A stretch of DNA of 64,000 nucleotides. Origin: Colwellia sp. Arc7-D (GTDB taxonomy: Bacteria; Pseudomonadota; Gammaproteobacteria; Enterobacterales; Alteromonadaceae). The notes below the pieces were generated by a model, which saw only the letters and a program-made list of their open reading frames with translations, did not search any database and was not told where the DNA came from. The position numbers were made by a program, and so were the translations under genes. Each line of letters starts with the position of its first letter. Within the stretch, counting starts at the first letter, position 1. The stretch is from contig NZ_CP028924.1 in assembly GCF_003061515.1 (NCBI RefSeq), positions 1,674,001-1,738,000 of the forward strand. The letters are read 5' to 3'. Positions 40,399-50,174 of this stretch are shown here, in pieces.

Positions 40399-41292
40399 AT
40401 GACTACTTTAACTACACATAAATCATCTCAACGACGTTTACTTATTGCATTGGCTATTACCAGTGTATTTATGTTGTTACAGTTAGTAGGTGCCTTCTAT
40501 GCTAACTCTTTAGCGGTATATGCTGATGCAGGGCATTTGTTTGTTCATAACAGCTCTCTATTTATTGCTTTAATTGCCTCAACGCTTGCCATAAAGTTTG
40601 GTCAAACCTTTAGTGATGGTTATCGCCGATTAGAACTCTCAGGTGGATTAATTAATGGTACTTTATATATATTAATTAGTTGCTGGATTTTGCTACAAGG
40701 TGCGGATAGATTATTTGGTCATGAACATCACGATGAACATGAAATAAATACCTTTGTTATGTCGTCAGTTGCCTCTTTAGGCTTTTTATTTCATGGCGCA
40801 TCGGCCTATGTGTTATATAAGGGCCGCAAAGATAGTGTTAATGTTTATGCCGTATTTTTACATACCTTTTTTGACTTACTCTCAACGATAGTTACCTTTG
40901 CCACCAGTATTATTATTCACGCTACAGGCTGGACTGTGGTCGACTCTTTGTCGAGTGTGCTTATTTCAGTATTTGTATTGCTTACGGGCTCTAAGTTACT
41001 TTTTAAATGTATTAAAGGCTTGTTTTTCAACGGTGTTCGTTTACCTGCACTGAAGAAAATTGAAGCGGCATTACAAAGTGTTGAGCATATTGACAATGTA
41101 CATAATTTAATTGTAAAAAGTGACAACGGCGAAGTTGTTGTTGGTGCTCATATTGTTTTAAAACATCAATGTACATTGGAGAAACACGATGAAGTTTGTC
41201 GTTTTCAAGTTGAGCGTGTTTTAAAAGAACAATTTGATATTAAAACCAGCGTCTTACAAATTGAAACAGGTGGTTGTCAGCATACTGAGTGA
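40399..41292 (+). CDS. Cation diffusion facilitator (CzcD/ZitB-like) with altered metal site
   Basis: This is a six-TM cation/proton antiporter of 297 residues with a cytoplasmic C-terminal domain. TM2 shows ADAGHLFVHNSS, where the usual HxxxD metal pair reads H46-xxx-H50, while D43 is retained. TM5 keeps a normal HxxxD (H155 in LHTFFD, D159). A short histidine-rich loop, FGHEHHDEHE, sits between TM3 and TM4, typical of zinc CDFs. The substrate is probably Zn or a similar divalent ion; the TM2 change leaves the specificity open. The ATG lacks a clear ribosome-binding site. Confidence 0.88.
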   Translation: MTTLTTHKSSQRRLLIALAITSVFMLLQLVGAFYANSLAVYADAGHLFVHNSSLFIALIASTLAIKFGQTFSDGYRRLELSGGLINGTLYILISCWILLQGADRLFGHEHHDEHEINTFVMSSVASLGFLFHGASAYVLYKGRKDSVNVYAVFLHTFFDLLSTIVTFATSIIIHATGWTVVDSLSSVLISVFVLLTGSKLLFKCIKGLFFNGVRLPALKKIEAALQSVEHIDNVHNLIVKSDNGEVVVGAHIVLKHQCTLEKHDEVCRFQVERVLKEQFDIKTSVLQIETGGCQHTE

Positions 41293-41306
41293 TATGTTGC
41301 TTGTGA

Positions 41307-42077
41307 TCATAAGTTTGCGCAATATTGCATTTGTTGTCTATAAAGTTGTTCTAAAAGGTCATCTTGGTAAGCTTCTTTAACCGCTTCTTCTAAAAGTGGT
41401 TTCATTGATATAAAAGGCGACTTTTTCGCTAGATGCAACCCCAACTCTTTTGTACCTAGGTAAAAGGCATTAGCCATAATGTCTTCATCCAATTTTTCTT
41501 GGTAGAGAGCATACTCAAGCCCAACTTTAGAGCCAATCACTGCATTTATACGATTTAATTTTAATAACCGAATAGCTTGATTGTAGCTATTCACGCTAAT
41601 TTTATTTAATCGTTTATCTTGATCAAATTTTTTATTAAATTGCGCACTTCTAATAACGGCAATCCTAGTAAGTTGATATAAATCTTTATATTGTTTAATT
41701 GTGGTGTCAGGTTGAGTCAGTATAAAAATTTTTTCTAGTGATAGTGGGCCAATATACTCAACGTCTTCAGTTACCGTGTTATTTTTAAATAGTAGCGCTA
41801 AATCAAGCTCGCCATTTTTTAACGAATTTAAAATTCTTGCGTATGGGAAAGCGGCTAACTTAAGCGGGGTGTTAAGAGTATTCGTCACTTTTTCAATGGC
41901 TAAGACACCAATCCCCTTACATTGAGATTGTTCATCAAACCCATTGAAAGGTGAGAAAGGTGGAACGCTGAAACTGAGTCGCTGATCACCTGCAAACGAC
42001 AAATTATGAGTCATTGCTATAGCTAAAAGAATAAAAGCTGAAATATAAAAGTGCTTTTTCAATGTGAAAAATACCAA
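41307..42077 (-). CDS. Periplasmic solute-binding protein, family 3 type
   Basis: The protein has an N-terminal signal peptide (KKHFYISAFILLAIAM.. cleaving near SFAGDQ) and an SBP_bac_3-like fold of about 230 residues. Typical segments are LSFSVPPFSPFNGF, an AAFPYARILNSLKNGELDLAL core, and a C-terminal LLEEAVKEAYQDDLLEQLY. No ABC permease or ATPase gene lies nearby, so it may be a stand-alone binding or sensory protein. The start is TTG, either 42077 or 42062 (MKKHFYIS); neither has a clear ribosome-binding site. Confidence 0.75.
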   Translation of the reverse strand: MVFFTLKKHFYISAFILLAIAMTHNLSFAGDQRLSFSVPPFSPFNGFDEQSQCKGIGVLAIEKVTNTLNTPLKLAAFPYARILNSLKNGELDLALLFKNNTVTEDVEYIGPLSLEKIFILTQPDTTIKQYKDLYQLTRIAVIRSAQFNKKFDQDKRLNKISVNSYNQAIRLLKLNRINAVIGSKVGLEYALYQEKLDEDIMANAFYLGTKELGLHLAKKSPFISMKPLLEEAVKEAYQDDLLEQLYRQQMQYCANL

Positions 42078-42220
42078 GTTAAATTATTGATCTTCAAAAG
42101 AGTATAGTCACCTTTTTTATTTTTTGACAACCGTTACGACACTCTAGATATAAACAGCGTTAGCACAAAGTGCTTTATTTGTATATTATACCAATAGTTT
42201 TTAATTTGTATGGACTTCAC

Positions 42221-42664
42221 ATGTTACCTATACATGGACGTTGGAAAATAAAAGTTGAAGATAAAGTTGTTATGCAGTTATTTGCAGACTCATGGAACGA
42301 AGAAGCTGTAATTACTTATATCAAAGAATTTAAAGCTGCGGTAACACCTTTAATTAATGATGATTGGGCCATAATCTCTGTTTTTGAACAGTGGGAGTTG
42401 GGTATACCAGAAATAGAGCATCATGTGATTGAACTTTGTCAGTGGTTTAAACAACATGGCTGTATTAAAGATTGTCATGTTTATAGCCGTAATAGGCTGA
42501 AAAGCATGCAACTTGAAAAAATGGTCCCAACGACTGATGTTGGTTATGAGCGCTGTGTGTTTGATAATGTTAATGCCGCAATAGTATGGCTAGATTCACA
42601 AGGGTTTACTATTTCTCAACCTCAATTTCTTTATGATATAGCACTTAACACATCGGAAATTTAA
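42221..42664 (+). CDS. Hypothetical cytoplasmic protein (STAS/SpoIIAA-like?)
   Basis: The 147-residue protein from ATG 42221 begins MLPIHGRWKIKVEDKVVMQL. It has an alpha/beta pattern compatible with a SpoIIAA-like/STAS fold (DDWAIISVFEQWELGIPE followed by helices). A GTG at 42170 would extend it by 17 hydrophobic residues. I do not recognise a specific family. No operon partner is evident. Confidence 0.6.
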   Translation: MLPIHGRWKIKVEDKVVMQLFADSWNEEAVITYIKEFKAAVTPLINDDWAIISVFEQWELGIPEIEHHVIELCQWFKQHGCIKDCHVYSRNRLKSMQLEKMVPTTDVGYERCVFDNVNAAIVWLDSQGFTISQPQFLYDIALNTSEI

Positions 42665-42780
42665 AATAATTTATTACTTCTACATCTATTTCCCTTCTCT
42701 ATAATCAGTAATTTATTGATTAAATTAGTCATTGAACGTCCAAAAATGCAGTCAAGTTTTTTAATTTTTTAGGAATAATT

Positions 42781-43140
42781 TTGTTAACACTAGATACATA
42801 CTATCCAGCGGGTGGACGAGTAGAGCATGAGATTAAAATTATTGACGTTAAGTCAACTCAGCGTGATGATGTTTTAATTGCTATGGCAAAGTTACCATCA
42901 GCCAGTGTAGAAAAGCCTGTGGTGATTTATCAACAATTATTGGCAAATGGTGAAACAGAATATCGTACGGTTTCTGCACGGTGTCCACATCAAGGTGCTG
43001 ATATTACTGATGACAAACTTAATGCTGATGGCAACGTATATTGTTCATTACATCGCCGACCAATTTGCATATTCAGCGAGTATAATCATGCTTATTTAAC
43101 CGTAAAGCGTGCTGATGAATTTTTTATTGTTAAAAACTAA
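42781..43140 (+). CDS. Rieske 2Fe-2S domain mini-protein
   Basis: The 119-residue protein consists of one Rieske domain with both ligand pairs: CPH in SARCPHQGADI and CSLH in VYCSLHRRPI. The spacing between them is about 18 residues. There is no signal peptide or TM, so it resembles soluble Rieske ferredoxins. No oxygenase or reductase partner is next to it. TTG at 42781 is supported by AGGA six bases upstream. Confidence 0.85.
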   Translation: MLTLDTYYPAGGRVEHEIKIIDVKSTQRDDVLIAMAKLPSASVEKPVVIYQQLLANGETEYRTVSARCPHQGADITDDKLNADGNVYCSLHRRPICIFSEYNHAYLTVKRADEFFIVKN

Positions 43141-43231
43141 AAACTAAATACTAGGTGTTTATTGAGTGACTTTAGTTATCTGATTTTTAACATATTCACA
43201 TTCACATTCACGCTCACTTGCACTGTTTTCA

Positions 43232-43840
43232 TTAATCTATAGCTTTAACCGCTATAGGGGGATTTGCCGATACTTTAGTTTCAGTACTAATACTGCTGCT
43301 ACTAATAGCGGTGCCCAATAAAGATAACAAGCAATAAGATGTAAAGTAGTAAAAACCGGGGCCTAAAGCAGATAACGTTTCACTGCTAACAATAAAGTCT
43401 AATTTAAAGCCGAATATTACCATTTTCTGTTGTGTTGCCGTCTCAGCATGATTTGTTGATAACACAGCAAGAAAAATTGCCACAACAAAAACATCAGCCA
43501 TTGACCACTTGCCAATTTTACTTATTATTTTGTATACAGTGACTTCTAATTTTGAATGTTTTTTTATGTAAGCGATGGTGAGTAAAATGAATTTCACCAC
43601 AGGAATACATATTGAAAAAGAAAAAATTAAAGCGGCAACCAATAAGCGTTCATCTTGCCAAAGTTCTTGTATTGTTTGTAATAAAGAAAGGTTTTTATCA
43701 ATTAAAGTATTGGTGATTTTTGCGCCACTTACATTGGCTGTCATCGCCATGTTTAGTGAAAACATAGGTAACAATACGCCAGGAATAAAAAGCGCAATAG
43801 CGATAAGATTAAACAAAAAACCTAGATGTTTTTTAATCAT
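43232..43840 (-). CDS. PqiA-family inner-membrane protein
   Basis: The 202-residue protein has four TM helices and one PqiA domain with the hallmark KIGKWSMADVFVVAIFLAVL. E. coli PqiA has two such domains and works with the MCE protein PqiB in lipid transport. No MCE gene is adjacent here. It ends in a serine-rich tail. Role inferred only at family level. Confidence 0.85.
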   Translation of the reverse strand: MIKKHLGFLFNLIAIALFIPGVLLPMFSLNMAMTANVSGAKITNTLIDKNLSLLQTIQELWQDERLLVAALIFSFSICIPVVKFILLTIAYIKKHSKLEVTVYKIISKIGKWSMADVFVVAIFLAVLSTNHAETATQQKMVIFGFKLDFIVSSETLSALGPGFYYFTSYCLLSLLGTAISSSSISTETKVSANPPIAVKAID

Positions 43841-43899
43841 AATGTTTGCACGTATTCCTAATTTATTATTGTAATCATATTATTTAAACCACGCTGTTA

Positions 43900-44505
43900 C
43901 TATTTTTTAATCTGCACTTCAGTCAGTTTATCTACGGTTGCTGAGCATGACTTTAGAAAAACCGACATAAAGTATTCTACTTCAGGCATTTGTTGCTTGA
44001 GCGTAGTTAATTTTAATTCTAAGCGTTCTTTTACGTGGTCAAATTCATGGTTTTGATGGTTCAATTCATCAAGTGCTTTGATATAAGCGACTAAAATATC
44101 GGCCGCTTTGACTATTTTTTTATACTGCTCATCAACATTGTCTTGCACTATGATATCGGAAAATATTGCTTGAAACTCCTCTGGTAAAGATTCAAGACAT
44201 TGCTTTTCAGCGATGTATTCTATCTTTTTAAACTCTCGTGCAATTTCAGGGTTAGCATATTTTGTTGGGCTAACAATATCACCGAATCTTGTTTCGCTGG
44301 CTTCGTGATAAAGCGCAACCGTTGCAACTTTATCGGCATTTATATTACCTGAAAATTTTTCATTTCTAATAACAGCTAATAAGTGGGCAACGATAGCCAC
44401 TTGATGAGAATGTTCTGCAACATTTTCTGGTTTAACACAAAACATTAATGCCCATCGTTTGATAAGCGGCATTCTGAACATCCAAGCGAGAAAAGTACTT
44501 TGCAT
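43900..44505 (-). CDS. yfbR: 5'-deoxynucleotidase YfbR (HD domain)
   Basis: YfbR dephosphorylates deoxyribonucleoside 5'-monophosphates. The 201 residues align with E. coli YfbR: MPLIKRWALMFCVKPENVAEH, the metal segment EHSHQVAIVAHLLAV, and the downstream GDIVSPTKYANPEI. The HD dyad reads H-E (LYHEASE) instead of H-D. It lies directly downstream of alaA, the same pairing as E. coli yfbQ-yfbR. Confidence 0.93.
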   Translation of the reverse strand: MQSTFLAWMFRMPLIKRWALMFCVKPENVAEHSHQVAIVAHLLAVIRNEKFSGNINADKVATVALYHEASETRFGDIVSPTKYANPEIAREFKKIEYIAEKQCLESLPEEFQAIFSDIIVQDNVDEQYKKIVKAADILVAYIKALDELNHQNHEFDHVKERLELKLTTLKQQMPEVEYFMSVFLKSCSATVDKLTEVQIKK

Positions 44506-44544
44506 ATTGAAACCTTAAGTAAAACCTTAAATAAGAATTAGCGA

Positions 44545-45759
44545 CTATTGGCGATAGGTGCTAAAAAAGTTAGCGAGCCTTTCCATTGCTTGTTTTAATT
44601 CGTCTACGTGTGGTAAAAACACTAGGCGAAAATAATTTTTTTGGGAAATATTAAAAGCGCTACCGTGCACTAACAATATTTTTTCTTGTTTGAGTAAATC
44701 TAAGATCATTTTTTCATCATTACTAATATTAAACTTCTCCTGATCTACCTTTACGAATAAGTATAATGCGCCCATGGCTGGGTTACATGAAAGGCCATCA
44801 ATCTCGTTAATCATTTTGTGCGCTAAATTACGTTGCTTAAGTAAACGACCATCAGCATGTATTAATTCATTAATACTTTGATAACCGCCTAGTGCGGTCT
44901 GAATAGCATGCTGACACGGTACATTGGCACATAAGCGCATAGAAGACAGTATATTCAAGCCTTCTAAATAATCTTCAGCATGTGATTTAGGACCAGAAAC
45001 CACCATCCAACCAGCACGAAAGCCTGCAATACGGTAATTTTTAGATAAACCACCCATAGTAATGATTAACACGTCATTAGCTAAACTTGCGGTAGGAATA
45101 TGTTTGGCTTGATCATAAAGAATTTTGTCGTAAATTTCGTCACTGAATATGATCAAGTTGTGTTCACGGGCGAGTGAGATAATACCTTGTAGAATTTCTT
45201 CACTATAAACCGCGCCCGTTGGATTATTCGGGTTAATTAAAACAATGGCTTTGGTTTTAGGTGTTATTTTATTCGCCATATCTTCTAGGTCAGGAAACCA
45301 TTGGTTTTCATCATCACAGTGATAATGAATTGGTTCACCGCCCGACAAGGCAACTGCAGCTGTCCATAACGGGTAGTCAGGTGCAGGAATTAATACTTCA
45401 TCTTCATCATTCAACAAGCCTTGCATAGCCATAACAATAAGTTCGCTAACACCATTACCAATGTAAATATCGTCAACACTGACATCTAAAATGCCATTTT
45501 GTTGAAAGTACTGCATAACTGCTACCCGTGCAGGATATATGCCTTTTGACTCACAATAACCTTGAGCAGTTGGTAAATTACGAATTACATCTTTTAAAAT
45601 ATCATCAGGTGCTTCAAAGCCAAATGGAGCAGGGTTGCCAATATTAAGCTTTAAAATTTTATGCCCCTCATCTTCTAAACGTTTGGCCTCACCGGCAATT
45701 TGTCCACGAATTTCGTAACATACGTTTTTTAATTTTGAAGATTTTTTGATAATTTTCAT
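44545..45759 (-). CDS. alaA: Glutamate-pyruvate (alanine) aminotransferase AlaA
   Basis: This PLP-dependent class I aminotransferase makes alanine from pyruvate. It has 404 residues. The start MKIIKKSSKLKNVCYEIRGQ, the central INPNNPTGAVYSEE and the PLP-lysine region GGLSKNYRIAGFRAGWM match E. coli AlaA (YfbQ). It forms a two-gene unit with yfbR. Confidence 0.95.
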   Translation of the reverse strand: MKIIKKSSKLKNVCYEIRGQIAGEAKRLEDEGHKILKLNIGNPAPFGFEAPDDILKDVIRNLPTAQGYCESKGIYPARVAVMQYFQQNGILDVSVDDIYIGNGVSELIVMAMQGLLNDEDEVLIPAPDYPLWTAAVALSGGEPIHYHCDDENQWFPDLEDMANKITPKTKAIVLINPNNPTGAVYSEEILQGIISLAREHNLIIFSDEIYDKILYDQAKHIPTASLANDVLIITMGGLSKNYRIAGFRAGWMVVSGPKSHAEDYLEGLNILSSMRLCANVPCQHAIQTALGGYQSINELIHADGRLLKQRNLAHKMINEIDGLSCNPAMGALYLFVKVDQEKFNISNDEKMILDLLKQEKILLVHGSAFNISQKNYFRLVFLPHVDELKQAMERLANFFSTYRQ

Positions 45760-46032
45760 AATGGCGGTCTTATAAATGATAAAAAGTGAATTAACGTTAT
45801 TGCGTTCGTTAATATGAAACAGAAAATGAAGCTAAAGAAAAACTGATAGTCATTGAATGTACGTAATTTTTAATTTCTTCCTTACCTCCATTGTTGCGAA
45901 TATTGGCTAACTTTGAAACAGTTACTTGCAACTTTTTTATAGCAAATGATAAATAATTACGACATCTTGTTATTAAGATTAATTTTTCAGTTGTATATGC
46001 CCCTTAATATCACACTGATGAGGATGATAACA

Positions 46033-46620
46033 ATGCCTGTACCTTTATTATGGTTAGGAGCTGCTGCTTCAGTATTAGCGGTAAAAGCATTAGCCGACGA
46101 TAGAAAAATTCAACATACTAAACGATTTAAACGCTACCGTGCTCAAACCCTTGCTGATCTTGAACAATATGAATCACCAATTGCTACTTATCCAACTGAT
46201 GTTTTTGATACCGAACAAAAGGTTAAGCCGGAAATAGGCGCGATAGTTTGTTGTGGTATTGGTGGTGTTTTAGAGCATAGTGGTATTTGGATTGGCGATA
46301 ACACTATTGTTGAAGTCGATGGTAATGGCTTAGTGAAAGCGGTATCCCCACAACGCTTTACTCAGAGCCGTTCAGGAAATAAAATTTTTATTGCCTGTGA
46401 CTCGTTAGGTCAGCCATTAGTGAGTGAACTAGCCGCACAAAAAGCTATTGATCAATTATATCAAGTTATTAGTTATCACTTATTTGATAATAACTGCCAC
46501 CAATTTATATGGCAGTGCTTCCAAACTAACAATAAGAGTATTACTACGTTTAAAGCATTATCGCTAAATATTGCCCAACTTTTTGATCGGGTTATCTATT
46601 GGGATTTATCTGACTGTTAG
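46033..46620 (+). CDS. LRAT-like (NlpC/P60 superfamily) protein
   Basis: The 195-residue protein starts at ATG 46033 with GAGG nine bases upstream and has a short hydrophobic N terminus (PVPLLWLGAAASVLAVKAL). The catalytic layout matches the LRAT domain. The His is in LEHSGIWIGDNTIVEVDGNG and the Cys in FDNNCHQFIWQC. LRAT-like enzymes are circularly permuted cysteine acyltransferases or peptidases that often act on lipids. The bacterial function is unknown. A terminator shared with proS follows. Confidence 0.78.
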   Translation: MPVPLLWLGAAASVLAVKALADDRKIQHTKRFKRYRAQTLADLEQYESPIATYPTDVFDTEQKVKPEIGAIVCCGIGGVLEHSGIWIGDNTIVEVDGNGLVKAVSPQRFTQSRSGNKIFIACDSLGQPLVSELAAQKAIDQLYQVISYHLFDNNCHQFIWQCFQTNNKSITTFKALSLNIAQLFDRVIYWDLSDC

Positions 46621-46707
46621 TGATATGTAGATTGTGTTTAAGCTTTTTTCAGACAAAGATCTTATAGAGTTAAAGAAGAGTAAAATTAAGGCTTCTAAGC
46701 GCAAATA

Positions 46708-46740
46708 AAAACGGCCTTGCAGAATATGCAAAGCCGTTTT
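46708..46740. terminator. Bidirectional terminator LRAT-like / proS
   Basis: AAAACGGC-TTGCA / TGCAA-GCCGTTTT, a 13-bp stem with a single A/C mismatch, between convergent genes. Confidence 0.9.
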
Positions 46741-46803
46741 CACTATTTAAATATAACCTTAACTGTAACAACAGAACGATTACAATAAATTATTTCATTG
46801 CCT

Positions 46804-48513
46804 TTAGGCGAATAAAGACATGACATCGCTTATGGCTAACATAGACTTTTCACCAGTAATACGGTTTTTCACTTCAATTTCTTGATTGTCTAAGTTACGT
46901 TCACCAATCACTAACAATAATGGCGTACCGATTAATTCATGATCGGCAAACATAACACCTGGACGTTCTTTACGATCGTCAAATATCACTTCAATGCCAG
47001 CGTTTTGAAGCTGCTCGTATAATGCTTCAGCGGTTTCTTTAACGCGTGCTGACTTCGCCATATTCATAGGTACTACTGCTACTTGATAAGGTGCAATAGC
47101 TGCAGGCCATTTAATGCCGTATTTATCATGGTTTTGTTCAATAGCAGCAGCAACAATACGTGATACGCCAATACCGTAACAACCCATAGTTAAAATTTGA
47201 TTTTTACCCGCTTCAGTTAACACGCCACAGTTCATTGCCTGTGCATATTTATCACCTAGTTGGAAAATATGACCGACTTCGATACCGCGTTTAATCTCAA
47301 TGTTACCTTGGCCACATGGGCTAGGATCACCTGCGACAACATTACGTAAATCAGCAACGCTGTAGTTTGTTGTATCACGGTCCCAGTTTACGCCCGTTAA
47401 ATGGATGTCATTTTTATTTGCACCACAAACAAAGTCAGCTAAGTGTGCTGCGCTTCGATCAACAATAACGTCAATTGTTAAACCGACTGGGCCAATTGAG
47501 CCAGCGTTACAACCTGCAGCTGCAGTTAACTGTTCGTCAGTTGCAAACGTTAATGGTGAGGCAATTTGTGATAAATTTTCAGCTTTAACTTCATTTAATT
47601 GATGATCGCCACGTAATACTAACGCAACAATTGGTGCGTCGTTCTCTTTTGTTGCGGTACCTAACACCAACAATGTTTTCACTGTGGTTGTTGCATCAAT
47701 CGACAATAATTTAGCAACATCGTCAATCGTACGTGCTTTAGGTGTGGCAACTTCAGTCATGGCTTGTGTTGGTGCAGGGCGTTCGCCTTTAGGTGCTAAA
47801 GCTTCTGCTTTTTCAACGTTAGCAGCAAAATCAGAACCATCACTAAAGGCAATGTCGTCTTCACCAGAATCAGCTAATACGTGGAATTCATGTGACGCTT
47901 CACCACCAATAGAACCAGTATCAGCAATAACAGGGCGATAATCTAAACCTAAACGATCGAATATACGACAATAAGCGTCAAACATTGCTTGATAAGTTTT
48001 TTTCAAACACTCTTCACCTAAGTGAAAAGAGTAAGCATCTTTCATTAAAAATTCACGTCCGCGCATTACACCGAAACGAGGGCGAATTTCATCGCGGAAT
48101 TTTGTTTGAATTTGAAAAACATTCAATGGTAGTTGCTTATAGCTGTTAATTTCATTAGCAACTAATTTTGTAATGACTTCTTCATGCGTTGGGCCTAAAA
48201 CGAAAGCACGGTCGTGGCGATCATTTAAACGTAATAATTCAGGACCATAATCTTCCCAACGACCAGACTCTTCCCACAAATCAGCAGGCTGAACCATCGG
48301 CATTAATACTTCTAATGCGCCAGCTCGTTCCATCTCTTCACGAACAATGTTTTCAACTTTGCGTAGTACTTTTAAACCTGTCGGTAACCAAGTATATAAA
48401 CCTGACGCTACATTACGTACTAAACCAGCACGTAACATTAATTGATGACTGATAACTTCAGCGCTAGCAGGGGTTTCTTTCAAGGTTGAAAGTAAATATT
48501 GGCTTGTACGCAT
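46804..48513 (-). CDS. proS: Prolyl-tRNA synthetase
   Basis: ProS charges tRNA-Pro. The 569 residues are the bacterial-type enzyme: class II core with [20 protein letters not shown], and an inserted YbaK-like editing domain (about 240-390). Motif 3 is [18 protein letters not shown], and an anticodon-binding domain forms the C terminus. Length is close to E. coli (572). Confidence 0.98.
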   Translation of the reverse strand: MRTSQYLLSTLKETPASAEVISHQLMLRAGLVRNVASGLYTWLPTGLKVLRKVENIVREEMERAGALEVLMPMVQPADLWEESGRWEDYGPELLRLNDRHDRAFVLGPTHEEVITKLVANEINSYKQLPLNVFQIQTKFRDEIRPRFGVMRGREFLMKDAYSFHLGEECLKKTYQAMFDAYCRIFDRLGLDYRPVIADTGSIGGEASHEFHVLADSGEDDIAFSDGSDFAANVEKAEALAPKGERPAPTQAMTEVATPKARTIDDVAKLLSIDATTTVKTLLVLGTATKENDAPIVALVLRGDHQLNEVKAENLSQIASPLTFATDEQLTAAAGCNAGSIGPVGLTIDVIVDRSAAHLADFVCGANKNDIHLTGVNWDRDTTNYSVADLRNVVAGDPSPCGQGNIEIKRGIEVGHIFQLGDKYAQAMNCGVLTEAGKNQILTMGCYGIGVSRIVAAAIEQNHDKYGIKWPAAIAPYQVAVVPMNMAKSARVKETAEALYEQLQNAGIEVIFDDRKERPGVMFADHELIGTPLLLVIGERNLDNQEIEVKNRITGEKSMLAISDVMSLFA

Positions 48514-48631
48514 TGAGAAAAAATTCCATTAGTAAACGAGCATAAAATATGGCGCTTATTCTAACAGGGCAATTTCAGCCACAAAAGGTTTAAATTGCCC
48601 ATTAAGTAAAAAATAATTGCTTAAAGAGATA

Positions 48632-49714
48632 TTAATAATGGTTGATACGCTTTAATACCTGTTGATTTTCGCCCATTCCACCTAGCGTGATCAAATCTCC
48701 ATCAAGCTCTAATAGGCCTCGATGATCCATAGTAGCTGTTTTACTCTGCGTTATTTTCCAGATGTTAGTATCGATGTTATAGCGCCAAATTTCATTACTT
48801 GGTAAAGAAGGTTCGCCGTTATACCCTATGCCGTTATAATTATACGGATTGTTGCTACCACCAATAAACACGATTTCATTTGTATTTAACGTCATGTTTT
48901 TAAGTCCTTTAGCGGCCATTCGATAACGTGATTCACCCGTTGGATGTTTGACTTTAAACCATGAAATTTTACTGGGCATGGTTGGATTAATAACGCCGCG
49001 ATAGCAGGCAGCTTCAGCAGCGTAACTTCTACGTTGATTAAGGTGAACATCAACACGAACGCCATCACAAATAAGCATTTTGTTATCAACTATGCCTCCG
49101 GCATGACCGAATACTGCTTTTCCAGGAAATGGTGACGCTTGTTGCCATTGGTCAGTGTGAGTATCGTATAGTTGTACTAAATTAACGTTGCCGTCATTGT
49201 GCCAACCACTAATTAAATAGATGTAACGGCTTTTATAAGCCAAAGCAATACTGTCATCTACCGGCACTGGCATGGGAGTTAGTGCTTGAAATTTATCTTG
49301 TAAAACATCATAGGCGTAAACGTCTGGTACTGACACTTCACTGTGATTTTTGGCAACAGTATAACCACCAAACACATAGGCAATATCATTTATAGCAGTG
49401 GCAACACTCGCTAGGCGACCTGTTAAACCATTGATAGGCTTTTCGATTGGTACCGCTGTTTTTTCAGACCATTTATTTTCAGCAACATTGTAAACATAAG
49501 TGCGATTATGAACATCTTGATAGCCTTTACCACTTGCAAGTCCAGAAAACGAAATTAAGTAGTTTTGGTTTTTAATCATTACATGTGCAACAGCATTATT
49601 GCTTACGGCATGCGGTAATTCGCTAAGCGGATTAGCATTGGCGAATACTTTCAGCGTTGTCGTCGAAAGATAAAAACATAAGGCAAACAAGAGAAGAGTT
49701 AGTCGTGTTGGCAT
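48632..49714 (-). CDS. Secreted Kelch-repeat beta-propeller protein
   Basis: A signal peptide (TLLLFALCFYLSTTTLKVFANA) is followed by about 335 residues with six Kelch-like blades. Examples are YVFGGYT..YAYDVLQDKFQALT, YLISGWHN..LYDTHTDQWQQAS and IVFIGGSNNPYNYN..IWRYN. Size and exported propeller resemble NanM-type epimerases, but no sialic-acid genes are present, so that is only one option. It diverges from a large TonB-dependent receptor; joint regulation is plausible. Confidence 0.8.
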   Translation of the reverse strand: MPTRLTLLLFALCFYLSTTTLKVFANANPLSELPHAVSNNAVAHVMIKNQNYLISFSGLASGKGYQDVHNRTYVYNVAENKWSEKTAVPIEKPINGLTGRLASVATAINDIAYVFGGYTVAKNHSEVSVPDVYAYDVLQDKFQALTPMPVPVDDSIALAYKSRYIYLISGWHNDGNVNLVQLYDTHTDQWQQASPFPGKAVFGHAGGIVDNKMLICDGVRVDVHLNQRRSYAAEAACYRGVINPTMPSKISWFKVKHPTGESRYRMAAKGLKNMTLNTNEIVFIGGSNNPYNYNGIGYNGEPSLPSNEIWRYNIDTNIWKITQSKTATMDHRGLLELDGDLITLGGMGENQQVLKRINHY

Positions 49715-50174
49715 TGATGACTCATAAAATTAATTTAAGTTTAATTGCAATCGTACCATGAAATAAAGTGATCATGGTTCTAGCTTGTACTAATTAACAT
49801 TTAAGTAATTGTTAAGGCATCTAGCTACCAAATTATCATCAAAATGTGCCAGTTAAAGCGTTTTTCTAGCTATTATTTTCTAATGAATTTTTACCATTAT
49901 CTTAAATTACATGCGCCTGCTTTATAGTATTAGTCTGATATATAGACAAAATAGTTAAATTTATTTTATAAAAACAAGATGGATTGTTTTGTTTACAATT
50001 ATCTTTGTTTATATGTTGCAGTTGTGTTACAAATTGGTTCAAAATTGTAAAAGTCGATGTTAGTATCGATTGAAAATTAAATTTTCGTCATCAGTTTTAT
50101 GCTGATTTATAGTAATGTTTTATTTCGATAAACTAATAAATTCAATATCAATTTCATAACAAAAAGAGAGAATA
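49715..50174. promoter_or_regulatory. Divergent Kelch / TonB receptor regulatory region
   Basis: 460 AT-rich bases. The best plus-strand promoter is TAGACA (49943-49948), 18 bp, TATAAA (49967-49972), giving a leader of about 195 nt for the receptor. GTCT..AGAC flanks a short inverted repeat at 49933-49947. Confidence 0.4.

Noticed and set aside
41307..42077. ABC amino-acid transporter operon
   Set aside because: Only the binding protein is present; neighbouring genes are unrelated and on other strands.
48632..49714. NanM sialic-acid mutarotase
   Set aside because: Size, signal peptide and Kelch repeats fit, but the sequence blocks differ from E. coli NanM and no nan genes are nearby.
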